This document shows positions 23,201 through 31,285 of a DNA stretch of 64,000 bases, one piece after another. The notes under the pieces were generated by a model. That model searched no databases. It had not been told where the DNA came from and saw nothing but the letters and a program-made list of their open reading frames with translations. Made by a program: the position numbers and the translations under genes. Location: assembly GCF_004027225.2 (NCBI RefSeq), contig NC_046358.1:68405028-68469027 (forward strand), read 5' to 3'. The first letter of the stretch is position 1, and each line of letters begins with the position of its first letter. The stretch is from Strigops habroptila. Lineage: Eukaryota; Chordata; Aves; Psittaciformes; Psittacidae.

Positions 23201-26200
23201 TAACCTTTCAGGCAACAGTGACTTCAACAGTACACAAAAATATTTAAGAACTGACATTTCATTCTAGCATTTAGCAGTCTATGTTTGTTACAAACATGAA
23301 CACTCTGCATATACACTCACATTCAGCAAAGGTCCAAGATACCACCATACGGAACTAAGGTTGATGTTTTGTGGAGTTTCCCAATTTCATGTGCTTCCCA
23401 ATTTCCTTCCTCATACTGTTCCCTACACAAGCTGTTTCCCCATCACCCACTAGGAAGCCATCACCCACTAAGGACATTACAAAGCCCATTGCGGATATTT
23501 CAATACTCTCTGCGTAAACGGCTCCAGGGAACAAACATTAAAGGAAGAATCACAGGAGATGCAGAAGGGTAGGGAGAAGTGGTTACTCCTGAGAAGTACA
23601 TCATGGTTTAACCCCAGCACCATGCAGCTGCCTGCTGACCCATTACCCCAGTGGGATGAGGAGGAGAATTGGAAACAAAAAGGTAAAACCCATGGGTTTT
23701 AAGATAAGAGCAGTTTAAGAATTGAAATTAAAAGGTGTTATTAATATGTTAATGGGAATATACAAATGGGAAGGGAGACAACAAGAAAAGAGAGACGAAT
23801 AAAACCCAAGACAGACAAGTCATGCTCCATACAGCTCCTTACCACCCGCTGCCCAGCCCAGCCCCCAGCAGCAATCAGTCCCTCCTGGGTAATTCTCCCC
23901 AGTTTCTGTCCCAGCATGACGTGCTGTGATATGGAATATCCCCTTGGCTTCTTCAGGTCAGGTGTCCTGTCTCTGCTCCCTCCCAGTTCCTCGTGCCCCT
24001 CCTCACTGGCAGAGTACGAGAGACTAAAGAGTACTTTGTGTAAACACTGCTCATCAACAACTAAACCACTGGTGTGTTCTCAGCATTATCCACTACAAGG
24101 GAGAAATTTAATTCTATCCCAGCTAAAACCAGGACAAAGTGCCACAGTGCACCTGCACGGTAAGGGGCAGTCCTGTGCCTTAGCTCTGATACACCCCTAT
24201 CCAGAGATCTATTTTTCTCCTGCCTACCTCATCTGGTGGTCTTCTACAGTTGAGCAACTGCATTGGAGGATAACGGAAGGGCAACTGATGTCACCCATCT
24301 TAACTTCTGCAAGGCCTTTGACATGGTCCTACACAACATCCTTGTCTCTAATTTGAAGAGATATGGATCTGATGGATGTACTATTCAATGGATAAGGAAT
24401 TGGCTGGATGGCCGCATCCAAAGAGTCACAGATCTATGCCCAAAGGGAGATCAGTAACAAGTGGTATCCCTCAAAGGTCTGTACTGGGTCTAATATAGTT
24501 CAGTATCTTAATTAATGACACAGACAGTGCACTCTCAACAAGTCTGTGGATGATACCGAGCTGAGTGCTGCAGTTGATACAATTGCAGGAAGGGACAGGA
24601 TCCAGAGGGAGTTTGACAGGCTGGAACCCCATATGAACCTCGCAAAGTTCAACAAGGCCAAGTGCAAGGTCCTGCACCTGCGTCAGGGCAATCACCAGTA
24701 TAAGTTCAGACTGGAGGATGAATTGATAGAGAACAGCCCTGCAGAGAAGGAACTGGGGATACCGGTGTATGAAAAATAGGACATGACCCATCATGGTGCA
24801 CTTGCAGCCCAGAAAGCTGATTGTATTCTGTCCTGCATCAAGAGAAGTGTGACTAGCAGGTCAAGGGAGGAGATTCTCCCGCTTTACTCCACTCTCATGA
24901 GGCCCACCTACATCCATCTCTGGGGGTCCCAGCACAAGAAAGACATGGACCTCTTGGAGCGGGTCCAGAGGAGGGCACAAAAATGATTGATGGGCTGCAA
25001 GAACCTCTGACATGAAGAAAGGTTGAGAGAGTTGGGCTTGATCAGTGTGAAGAAGACTCTGAGACCTTCTTGCAGCCCTTCAATACTGAAAGGGGCTTAG
25101 AAGAAAGACGGAGGACAGACTTTTTACCAAAGCCTGTAGGGACAGGACAAGGGGTGATGGCTTTAAACCGACAGAGAGGAAACTTAGATTAGAAAAATAA
25201 GGAAGAAACATTTTAGAATGAGGGTTTAGCAAGACAATGGCACAGGTTGCCCAGAGAAGCTGTGGCTGCCCCATCCCTGGCAGTGTTCAAGGCCAGGTTG
25301 GACACAGGGGCTTGGAGCAACCTGCTCTAGTGGAAGATGTCCCTGCCCGTGGCAGGGGGTCGGAACCGGATGAGCTCTAAGGTCCCTTCAACCCAAACCA
25401 TTCCATGACTCAATTGAAAGTTTTCACACTTGCATCTGTCAAGGGAGGACTTCTGCTACGGTGCTCTCACAGTTTTAAGTTCTCTGCAGTGATAGGCAGA
25501 CAAGCTGTACAGAACAGGACCAACAGCCAGAGCTATTCTAAGAGCTCCTGTCCCAAACCTGTAGTGGTCAGATTAAATCACCATCTCACAGAGTGCTCAG
25601 CATGGGGTCACTGTGAAAGTAACCTTTGAAGATGATTAAAATGTAATCACACAGTGTCAGGGGGTGTTCTGGGGGAAAACCTTCCACAAAAACGTGTGTG
25701 CAGTACTCTCGAGACATCTTGACAGAGCCTCGTTGGAAAAAAAAGCCAACGCATTTCTCCAGCCACCTTCTTGACTTGGGTGAGCCTTGAGGCTTGAGGA
25801 GAAATTAAACATAATCCTTAGGAATTTCCTGCTCAGCCTGCACGCTGGCTGTGCTTCCGTCGCCTTCTTTGCCCCCTTAGCCTTTGACTGCTAACAGCCC
25901 CTGCTCGTTCAGAGGTAAGAGCAGAGCATCATTCCTGGTGAGAAAAGCAGAGCTCAGGTGGACAATCAGCTTTTCTATTTGTAGTATTTGGAGCAGTTTG
26001 AAAGGTAAAAAGGAGCTGAACAGCTTTTAAAAAAAAAAAAAAAAAAAAATCTTTTTCGTTTCAAAAGTATTGTTATGGGAACCAGCTCTGACCCAGAAAT
26101 CACAAGGCAGTGAATTACACAAGACATCTGCAGAATCAGTGGCTCCAGCTGCCAGAATCTTCTTTTGAGGTGCCCAAAATAACAAGATAGTTCTTCTTCC

Positions 26201-28372
26201 TCCTCTGGTGGCCTGGAAGAAATGTTGAACACTGAGAGGAAGTTCAGATCACAGCTTCATACAGCTAACACTCATGACCTACACTGGCAGGTGCAGCAAT
26301 GGAAGCAAAACCCTTGGGCTTTCTGAGAAGAGCAATGTGTCTGCTGTGAATGACCAGGTTACGCACAGAGAAGGGGACATTGCAAGGAGAGGTGGCACAG
26401 CCAGCATCCTGTGGGACACGGCAGGCTGGGCACAGGGCTGGGAGAAGGCACATGTACTCCCAAGCAGTAAAGGCACATGCGGACTTCAGACCTGGAGCTC
26501 TGCAGGTCTACCACCGCTGCAAGACATATCACCTCCTTGTCCTGAAACCACCTCCTTCTACCTTCTTCTGATGCCCTTTAGTTTTTTTAATCAACTGAAA
26601 AGGGTAAACAATCGACCCCTGTCCACTTTCTTCAGGATACTCACATTTGTCAAACCTCTGTCAGTGCCCTCCTAAGCTTTCCCTTTCCTAGATGTAGTTA
26701 GTTCTTCTGTGGAAGAATTCCCAGAGCACTATCCATCCTAGCTGCCCTTCTCTGAATGTTTCCAAATCCAATATAGCTTTTTTGTATTGTACCACACAAG
26801 ACACAATTAAAGATACAAGCAAACTGAATTTATACCATAGCATAAAAGAAGACAGGCTGAGAGAGCTGGGCTTGTTCAGCCTGGAGAAGAGAAGGCTCCT
26901 TAAGGGGAGACCTAAGAGCAGCTCCCAGTGCCTAAAGGGGCTACAAGAAAGCTGGAGAGGGGCTTTGGACAAGGGCCTGTAGGGACAGGCCAAGGGGGAA
27001 TGGCTTTAACCTGCCAGAGGGGAGACTGAGATGAGCTCTTAGGCAGAAGTTCTTCCCTGTGAGGGTGCTGAGGCGCTGGCACAGGTTGCCCAGAGAAGCT
27101 GTGGCTGCCCCATGCCTGGCAGTGTTCAAGGCCAGGTTGGACACAGGGGCTTGGAGCAACCTGCTCTAGTGGAAGGTGTCCCCGCCCATGGCAGGGGGTT
27201 GGAACTGGATGAGCTTTAAGGTCCCTTCCAACCCAAACCAGTCTGGGATTCTATGACAAAAGATGCTTTCCATTCTTTCCTTTTCTCCTACTATTTTCTA
27301 CTATTTCATTTGCTTTCTTTAAATCCTTTTCCAGTAATTTCTAACATTTGATTTGCTTTTCTATCTGCCACTGAGTTCTGAATCACATTTTCACCAATCT
27401 CTCAGACCACCACACAACAATAAAAACCCAGTATCCTCCAGCCCCAAACTTGGCTGATGGCTTCCCCGCTCTGAGGTGGTCATCGAAATGCAGTCCTTAC
27501 CTGGGGTTTTGCTTTGTGCTGGACCAATCAGAAACAGCCCATCCAGTGAGGTTTTGCCATAAACATCTATGGTGAAATAAATGTCTTTGGTCCGACTGTC
27601 AATCAGCACCAGAACAATGTCCCTTAGCATGGTGGAGTGGGGACCCTGGAGCTCTATGAACTCAAAGTCTTCAGAAGAAGAGGCAGCAAGGACCTCACTG
27701 ATCAGGACAGTGGATGCGTTCAGCTGAGAAGTTAGGATGCAGTGGTTGTCTGAGCCTGGGGTTGGCACAGCCACTTGGAAGATCCACTGAGAATCTGCCC
27801 CACGGCACCTTTCTATTGACTCATCCACAGTCCTGAAGGTGGGGTCCTCCAAGAAAGCATCTCTGCCAGGGGTCAGCACCCTGACCAGCGTGTCTGCTCT
27901 GTCTGTCTTCTTAGTCTTATGGACCAAGGCATCTACTAGTCCATAATTTGTGATGCTCATACCCTCTTGATAGTTCTTTTTTCCATAGTACAGAGCAATC
28001 GCATCAGGGCCATTCTGGATAGCACTCTTCGGAATAACTATAGCAGGGTTCACAGAAGACGAGCCAACGAGAAAGAGCCCTTGGCTGTTAGTAACATTAC
28101 CCTGGAGGTTCAAAACTTTGTATGCTCGGTTTCCATTGCTGTTGTAGAAGACCAGATAGTAGCCATCCAAGCAAGGCTGTTTGACCACTGGTGTGATAGA
28201 GCTCCATGAACTCAGAAGTGTCCTCTCCTGGGTTGTCAGCATTGACTTCATTAATCAAGAGGCTATGCTCTGTTTTCTGGTCCCTGGGGTTTGTTACGAG
28301 ATTCTGAGCAGCAATCTTGGGAAACCAGATGTACACAAGTACCATCAACCCAATGTGCCAGATACCTCCCAT
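11142..28372 (-). CDS. type I membrane protein with four extracellular lamin-tail (LTD) modules
   Basis: Coding exons, in transcript order, are 28405-27501 (ATG at 28372), 22804-22588, 21684-21534, 20654-20561, 19737-19684, 19177-18630, 17402-17129, 16451-16241, 15390-15248, 13845-13708, 13025-12822, 12248-12157 and 11205-11142. All have GT-AG ends and compatible phases. The total is 1,020 codons once one extra base in exon 2 and one in exon 13 are discounted. Residues 1-22 are a signal peptide. Four LTDs follow (each with an I-x-EV start, E[FY][IM]EL[FY] and a IQNGxDA or similar strand), each followed by a linker with TPG..N.C or a variant. Next come two CSCGVS tail units, a membrane helix at about residues 973-995 and the tail [17 protein letters not shown]. 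Several N-X-S/T sequons (ENTT, GNSS, SNTT, TNLT) fit an extracellular location. LTD proteins bind DNA, protein or cell-wall partners; the ligand here is unknown. I do not recognise the gene. It could be a cell-surface adhesion or receptor protein. The two frame breaks may be assembly errors or recent decay. Confidence 0.78.
12157..12248 (-). CDS. LTD gene exon 13: transmembrane helix (frame break)
   Basis: Acceptor GTCTCTGCCTTTGTACCCTCAG and donor CAAAAG|GTGAGA; phase 1 in. It opens [13 protein letters not shown] in one frame and ends [13 protein letters not shown] in the next, together a typical membrane helix with a basic stop-transfer end. The shift lies in the TCTCTCC tract at about 12203-12210. 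Removing one base gives the phase 2 exit that exon 14 requires. Confidence 0.72.
12318..12525 (-). mobile_element. CR1 LINE 3' end, diverged
   Basis: The plus strand shows agaatcagtcacagaatgggttgggttggg and then the complement of the [13 protein letters not shown] coding tail. It lies in the intron between exons 12 and 13, in the same strand sense as the gene. Confidence 0.85.
12822..13025 (-). CDS. LTD gene exon 12: juxtamembrane region
   Basis: Acceptor TTGTTCCTCCACAG and donor CACTG|GTGAGCAGG; phase 1 in and out. It starts [11 protein letters not shown] with an NLT sequon and ends in a Ser/Pro/Thr-rich stalk ([12 protein letters not shown]). If the donor is skipped, the frame stays open to a TAA at 12409 inside a CR1 copy. 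Confidence 0.72.
13355..13482 (-). mobile_element. CR1 LINE 3' end, short
   Basis: The stretch atagaatcatagattggtttg through ggcagggacaccttccactaga to the complement of the 'KARLDG' region is a short 5'-truncated CR1 copy in an LTD-gene intron. Confidence 0.85.
13708..13845 (-). CDS. LTD gene exon 11: helical CSCGVS unit, second copy
   Basis: With the acceptor CTGCACCCAG the entry phase (1) matches exon 10. It encodes [15 protein letters not shown], then [12 protein letters not shown]. The donor CAAG|GTTGGT is weak. A nearby acceptor, CTTCTTCCCTAG at 13837, looks stronger but would be out of phase. Confidence 0.68.
14305..14536 (+). mobile_element. CR1 LINE 3' end
   Basis: The plus strand reads from ggtttagactggatattagg (the RLDIR coding part) to gatcctatgattctatggg, the CR1 3' terminus. 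It is antisense to the surrounding LTD gene and sits in the intron between exons 10 and 11. Confidence 0.9.
14868..15180 (-). mobile_element. CR1 LINE 3' end
   Basis: A near-consensus CR1 tail on the minus strand, from atcatagaatcccagattgg to the Arg/Leu-rich coding part. It ends less than 100 bp from exon 10 of the LTD gene. Confidence 0.92.
15248..15390 (-). CDS. LTD gene exon 10: cysteine linker 4
   Basis: Acceptor ACTCCTCTTCTGGTGCTAG and donor CACCCA|GTGAGTGG; phase 2 in, phase 1 out. It encodes [10 protein letters not shown], then [10 protein letters not shown], the fourth TPG..N.C linker. Confidence 0.8.
16241..16451 (-). CDS. LTD gene exon 9: second half of LTD4
   Basis: Acceptor CCTATTCCCCTGGCATTTTCAG and donor GACAG|GTGAGG; phase 1 in, phase 2 out. 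It contains a TNLT sequon, [11 protein letters not shown] and [10 protein letters not shown], and ends YTVPCKDD. Confidence 0.8.
17129..17402 (-). CDS. LTD gene exon 8: end of linker 3 and first half of LTD4
   Basis: Acceptor GTGTCTCCCCACAG and donor GGCACG|GTGAGG; phase 0 in, phase 1 out. It begins [12 protein letters not shown] (the TPG..N.C position). LTD4 starts [11 protein letters not shown] and [10 protein letters not shown] and ends near [11 protein letters not shown]. Confidence 0.8.
17677..17930 (-). mobile_element. CR1 LINE 3' end
   Basis: Near-consensus minus-strand copy from catagaatcacagaatcccag to ctcccctctggcag, in the intron between exons 7 and 8 of the LTD gene. Confidence 0.92.
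18630..19177 (-). CDS. LTD gene exon 7: LTD3 and linker 3
   Basis: Acceptor TGTGACTTTCCATCAG and donor TTCCAG|GTGGGT; phase 1 in, phase 0 out, 548 nt. This is the cleanest LTD in the protein: [60 protein letters not shown] and [10 protein letters not shown], ending SLSRCHS. The pattern is that of secreted bacterial LTDs. Confidence 0.88.
19684..19737 (-). CDS. LTD gene exon 6: short cysteine unit, first copy
   Basis: A 54-nt exon with acceptor TTCTCTACTTGCCTCTGCAG and the strong donor ACTG|GTAAGTCAG; phase 1 in and out. It encodes [18 protein letters not shown], which aligns with [18 protein letters not shown] at the start of exon 12. Confidence 0.7.
20561..20654 (-). CDS. LTD gene exon 5: helical CSCGVS unit, first copy
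   Basis: Acceptor TTTTTTGTTTCCTAAATTGCCAG and donor AAAG|GTGAGC; phase 0 in, phase 1 out. It encodes [20 protein letters not shown] followed by [11 protein letters not shown]. It is a paralogue of exon 11 ([11 protein letters not shown]). Confidence 0.75.
20830..21422 (-). mobile_element. solo LTR of an avian endogenous retrovirus
   Basis: The 593-bp element starts tgttgtggttt and ends gctgacaccaggaca on the plus strand, so its 5' TGTCCTGG end is on the minus strand. It is flanked by imperfect 5-bp duplications (ctcag/atcag). It shares long segments with the LTRs at 23.6 and 33.3 kb, including the complement of gtattccataccacagcatg. There is no internal viral coding sequence beside it, so it is a solo LTR. 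It lies between exons 4 and 5 of the LTD gene, same strand. Confidence 0.85.
21534..21684 (-). CDS. LTD gene exon 4: cysteine linker 2
   Basis: Acceptor TGTGTCTCTTGCAG; phase 2 in. It encodes MSQCNCC...[10 protein letters not shown], parallel to linkers 1 and 4. The donor is uncertain: CTT|GTAGCAGG at 21534 gives phase 0, as the next exon needs, while GCAG|GTTGGA at 21527 is a slightly better-looking site in the wrong phase. Confidence 0.65.
22588..22804 (-). CDS. LTD gene exon 3: second half of LTD2
   Basis: Acceptor CTCTCCTGGTGTGTAG and donor CCATG|GTGAGAG; phase 1 in, phase 2 out. The product contains [14 protein letters not shown] and GLIDAFVYS and ends [15 protein letters not shown]. 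It matches the second half of LTD4 (exon 9) in both sequence and intron phases. Confidence 0.8.
23602..24136 (-). mobile_element. diverged solo LTR of the same retrovirus group
   Basis: The plus strand runs from catggtttaacccca to cagctaaaaccaggaca. It shares blocks with the LTRs at 20.8 and 33.3 kb (for example cctcctcactggcagag and the segment around ggaatatccccttggc). No coding remnant flanks it. It lies between exons 2 and 3 of the LTD gene. Confidence 0.8.
24222..25415 (+). mobile_element. CR1 LINE, 1.2 kb, with broken reverse-transcriptase remnant
   Basis: This is the longest CR1 copy here. It starts inside the reverse-transcriptase domain ([20 protein letters not shown], then [15 protein letters not shown]). 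It continues through [28 protein letters not shown] and [10 protein letters not shown] to the 3' tail at about 25410. Frameshifts and stop codons interrupt the frame several times, and the usual 'FADD'-like catalytic stretch is degraded, so it is dead. It lies antisense in the long LTD-gene intron between exons 2 and 3, starting about 85 bp after an LTR. Confidence 0.92.
25416..26847. other. LTD-gene intron 2, no repeat recognised apart from poly(A)
   Basis: Unique intronic sequence. A pure run of 21 A at about 26029-26049 is the only simple repeat of note. It is preceded by unique sequence, so it is not obviously the tail of a processed copy. Confidence 0.4.
26848..27257 (+). mobile_element. 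CR1 LINE 3' end
   Basis: The plus strand reads from gacaggctgagagagctggg ([18 protein letters not shown] coding part) to ccagtctgggattctatgac. Near consensus; antisense in the LTD-gene intron just below exon 2. Confidence 0.93.
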
Positions 28373-28405
28373 GATGAAGGCTGGGATTTTTGTTTCAGTT
28401 CAAAC
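27501..28405 (-). CDS. LTD gene exon 2: signal peptide, LTD1, linker 1, first half of LTD2 (frame break)
   Basis: The ATG at 28372 starts [17 protein letters not shown], a hydrophobic signal sequence with likely cleavage after PKIAA. LTD1 begins [12 protein letters not shown] and [11 protein letters not shown], and continues GYYLVFYN and [12 protein letters not shown]. Linker 1 is SIERC...[12 protein letters not shown]2 starts VLISEV...FEFIELQG. The donor CCCCAG|GTAAGG leaves phase 1. Between [11 protein letters not shown] and [10 protein letters not shown] (about 28172-28186) the frame shifts by one base. The coding length is 872 nt where 871 is needed for the downstream phase, so one base is in excess. 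Confidence 0.8.
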
Positions 28406-29510
28406 CTAGAGGAGAGGGTGTCTGTTCTTCTCACAGAGCACAGAAGGAAGCTGCAACCACTTGGCTGTTGCAGGACAGCAATGTAAGGCCTCCAACCTGG
28501 ATGCTCAGTGGCAGAGGAACCAGCAGGAACACTGGCAGAGGCAGGGATGCTTCTTCAAGGGTTCTGGTTTACAAAGCAAAGCAGCAATCCTACCAAAACC
28601 AGACTGAGAAGCAGATGGCTCAAATACGAGGTTTCCCAGCACAGCTCCTTTAAAACCTGGGGGGGGGAAGAGGGGGGAAGAAAAATCTTGTTAGGAAAGA
28701 CAGAAACACACCAGCGACATTTAAAAACCTTAAAGCCCATGATTTTCCCTCCCTGTATTTCTTCAGAGGTTTATCAAGATGCACAACAGTGACTGCGAGG
28801 AGACAAAGCCAGCAGTTCAGTGTTTGAAATGCCGAGACTTGGACGAACATTGAGAGTTGTACTATGTCTATGGTTAATAGTTATTTCCCCAAGTCCAACC
28901 ATAGGAATTAACACAAAACGGCACTAAAGAAGATGATAGTAACCACCTTCTCCATCAAGGTGAGGATGGGGAAGGAGAGGACAGATGGGTTTGGCTGGGT
29001 TCTTGTCGCACACATGACAGAGCAGCTCCGCTGAGCCCCACAGCACCACCCTGCTGCAGCGCCGGCAGATGCAGAACACACATGGGGAGGAACTGGAGAT
29101 TTGAGGTGTTTGGAAAAAGAAACAGTTAGATTTGTTTTCCCATTTTCAGAGCTATTTCCACAAGCAGCCATACCATCACCTGCTGGGTTCAGACGGCCTC
29201 CTTGCAGCCTTTGGCCAGCTGAGATCAGACACAGGGAGGTTTCCAACCTGTGCAGTGACTGCCAGCACAGATGCCAGAGGCCAGTTTCCTGCCTGCCACA
29301 TCCATGTGGGGCTGATGGATCACACCCAACCCTCCAGCTGGTTAAAATCGCAGCATCCCAAAGGGGTGAAGTTCCATCTACAGTGGGACTGTAATATCAC
29401 AACCTTTAGTTACAGACACAAACACCCAGGCCTGTAAGTCAGCTAGTGTGGTCCTGTTTAATCACAGCCACCTGAGCTAGTGCCAGTGTCTCCTCACAAA
29501 CAGGAGGAAA
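28406..29510. other. LTD-gene intron 1, left part
   Basis: Unique sequence with a G/A-rich run (ggggggggaagaggggggaagaa) at about 28661. Contains the acceptor of exon 2 at its left end. No further exon was seen. Confidence 0.4.
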
Positions 29511-30030
29511 TCATAGAATCCCAGACTGGTTTGGGTTGGAAGTGACCTTAAAGATTATGTCCCAACCCCCTGCCACAATCAGGGACACCTTTCACTACAC
29601 CAGGTTGCTCCAAGCCCCTGTGTCCAACCTGGCCTTGAACACTGCCAGGGATGGGGCAGCCACAGCTTCTCTGGGCAACCTGTATCAGTGCCTCAGCACC
29701 CTCACAGGGAAGAACTTCTGCCTAAGAGCTCATCTCAGTCTCCCCTCTGGCAGGTTAAAGCCATTCCCCCTTGTCCTGTCCCTACAGGCCCTTGTCCAAA
29801 GCCCCTCTCCAGCTTTCTTGTAGCCCCTTTAGGCACTGGGAGCTGCTCTAAGGTCTCCCCTTAAGGAGCCTTCTCTTCTCCAGGCTGAAGAAGCCCAGCT
29901 CTCTCAGCCTGTCTCCAGAGCAGAGCTGCTCCAGCCCTCGCAGCATCTCCGTGGCCTCCTCTGGCCTTGCTCCAACAGCCCCACGTCCCTCTTGTGTTTT
30001 TGTCCCAGAGCTGGACGCAGGAGTCCAAGT
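29511..30030 (-). mobile_element. CR1 LINE 3' end
   Basis: Minus-strand copy from atcatagaatcccagactgg to the complement of the region coding [18 protein letters not shown] and further 5' (cagctctgctctggagacagg on the minus strand). It lies on one side of the CpG island. Confidence 0.92.
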
Positions 30031-30639
30031 ACTGCAGAAACCGCAGCACCGCCAAAGCACAAAGCTGTCAGCGACTGCACGAAAGAACAGACCCCGGTGG
30101 AGAGACGACCCTAAGTCCCCTGACACCTCCCCCTTTGCTGCACCTGAAGCCCTGAAGCTCTTCCACTCTCAGGCTGCAGAAGATGCAGGAGCATACACAC
30201 CCCTCACGCCTCTGCCGCACAGACCAGCCCCGGCGCTGCTCTCTTCTGTTAGATGGTGACTATCAAAGAGGAGTCTGCTCCATTTCTGGCACGGTTCATC
30301 CCCAAAAACACTATCAACACACGCCCTCCCCCTTCCCCCGGCAGACTCTTGCTCCTGCCCCGCCTCCAAAGAAAAACAAACTGCATCAGCTTCTGCTCCC
30401 CAGCCCCGTCCCCAGAGGTGCCCGATTTACACGGGCTCCCCCACTTCAGTCGGGAAGCAGGAAAAAGGAGCAGGAGCACGGGAGGAGGCTCCTGCCCAGA
30501 AGCGGGCCGAGAGGAGACCCCCAGCAGCCGGAAAGAACAGCGGGAAAACCACACGGACACACGCACCCCCCCGAGGCCGCGGCTCCCGGCACCCACCGCC
30601 CCGCTCCGGGCCCGCCGGGGCTCAGCCCGGTTCGCTGGA

Positions 30640-30770
30640 GCCCGGCACGGAGCAGCCCCCAAGCGGTCCCGCCGCGCCGCGCACTCACCGCTCGCTTCCG
30701 CCGCCCGCCGGGACCGTGCCGGGGAGGGCGGGGCGGAGAAGGAGGAGAGTCCAGCCCTAAAATACGTTCA
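30640..30770 (-). promoter_or_regulatory. CpG-island promoter and non-coding first exon of the LTD gene
   Basis: The region is very rich in CG dinucleotides and has overlapping GC boxes (ggggagggcggggcggag, 30721-30738), with no TATA box. On the minus strand a strong donor, GCGAGCG|GTGAGTG, ends a candidate 5' untranslated exon at 30689. The next acceptor (ACACCCTCTCCTCTAG) opens the first coding exon at 28405. The CpG island covers roughly 30.5-30.76 kb, so start sites are probably dispersed. Initiation in both directions cannot be excluded. Confidence 0.65.
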
Positions 30771-30847
30771 GTTGCCCCCGTGCCCAAGATCCTTCCCTGG
30801 CTCTGCCCAGGTCTTCTCTGGGGCGGGATGGAGGGATGGGACAAGTC

Positions 30848-31285
30848 CAGAGGAGGCCACGAAGATGCTGTGAGGACTGGAGCAGCTCTGCTCTGGAGAC
30901 AGGCTGAGAGAGCTGGGCTTCTTCAGCCTGGAGAAGAGAAGGCTCCTTAAGGGGAGACCTTAGAGCAGCTCCCAGTGCCTAAAGGGGTTACAAGAAAGCT
31001 GGAGAGGGGCTTTGGACAAGGGCCTGTAGGGACAGGACAAGGGGAATGGCTTTAACCTGCCAGAGGGGAGACTGAGATGGGATCTTAGGCAGAAGTTCTT
31101 CCCTGTGAGGGTGCTGAGGCGCTGGCACAGGTTGCCCAGAGAAGCTGTGGCTGCCCCATCCCTGGCAGTGTTCAAGGCCAGGTTGGACACAGGGGCTTGG
31201 AGCAACCTGGTCTAGTGGAAGGTGTTGGAACTGGATGAGCTTTAAGGCCTCTTCCAACCCAAACCAGTCTGGGATTCCGGGATTC
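30848..31285 (+). mobile_element. CR1 LINE 3' end, inverted partner of 29511-30030
   Basis: Plus-strand copy from ggccacgaagatgctgtgag to ccagtctgggattccgggattc. It lies just upstream of the LTD-gene promoter, in opposite orientation to the copy at 29.5-30.0 kb. Confidence 0.92.

Noticed and set aside
11142-28372. Bacterial contamination as the source of the LTD sequences
   Set aside because: The LTDs are split by GT-AG introns holding CR1 and avian LTR copies, and the exons share phases, so the gene is resident in the bird genome.
30183-30950. 255-codon plus-strand frame across the CpG island
   Set aside because: Long open frames are expected in CG-rich DNA. It runs into CR1, and its composition is Pro/Arg low complexity.
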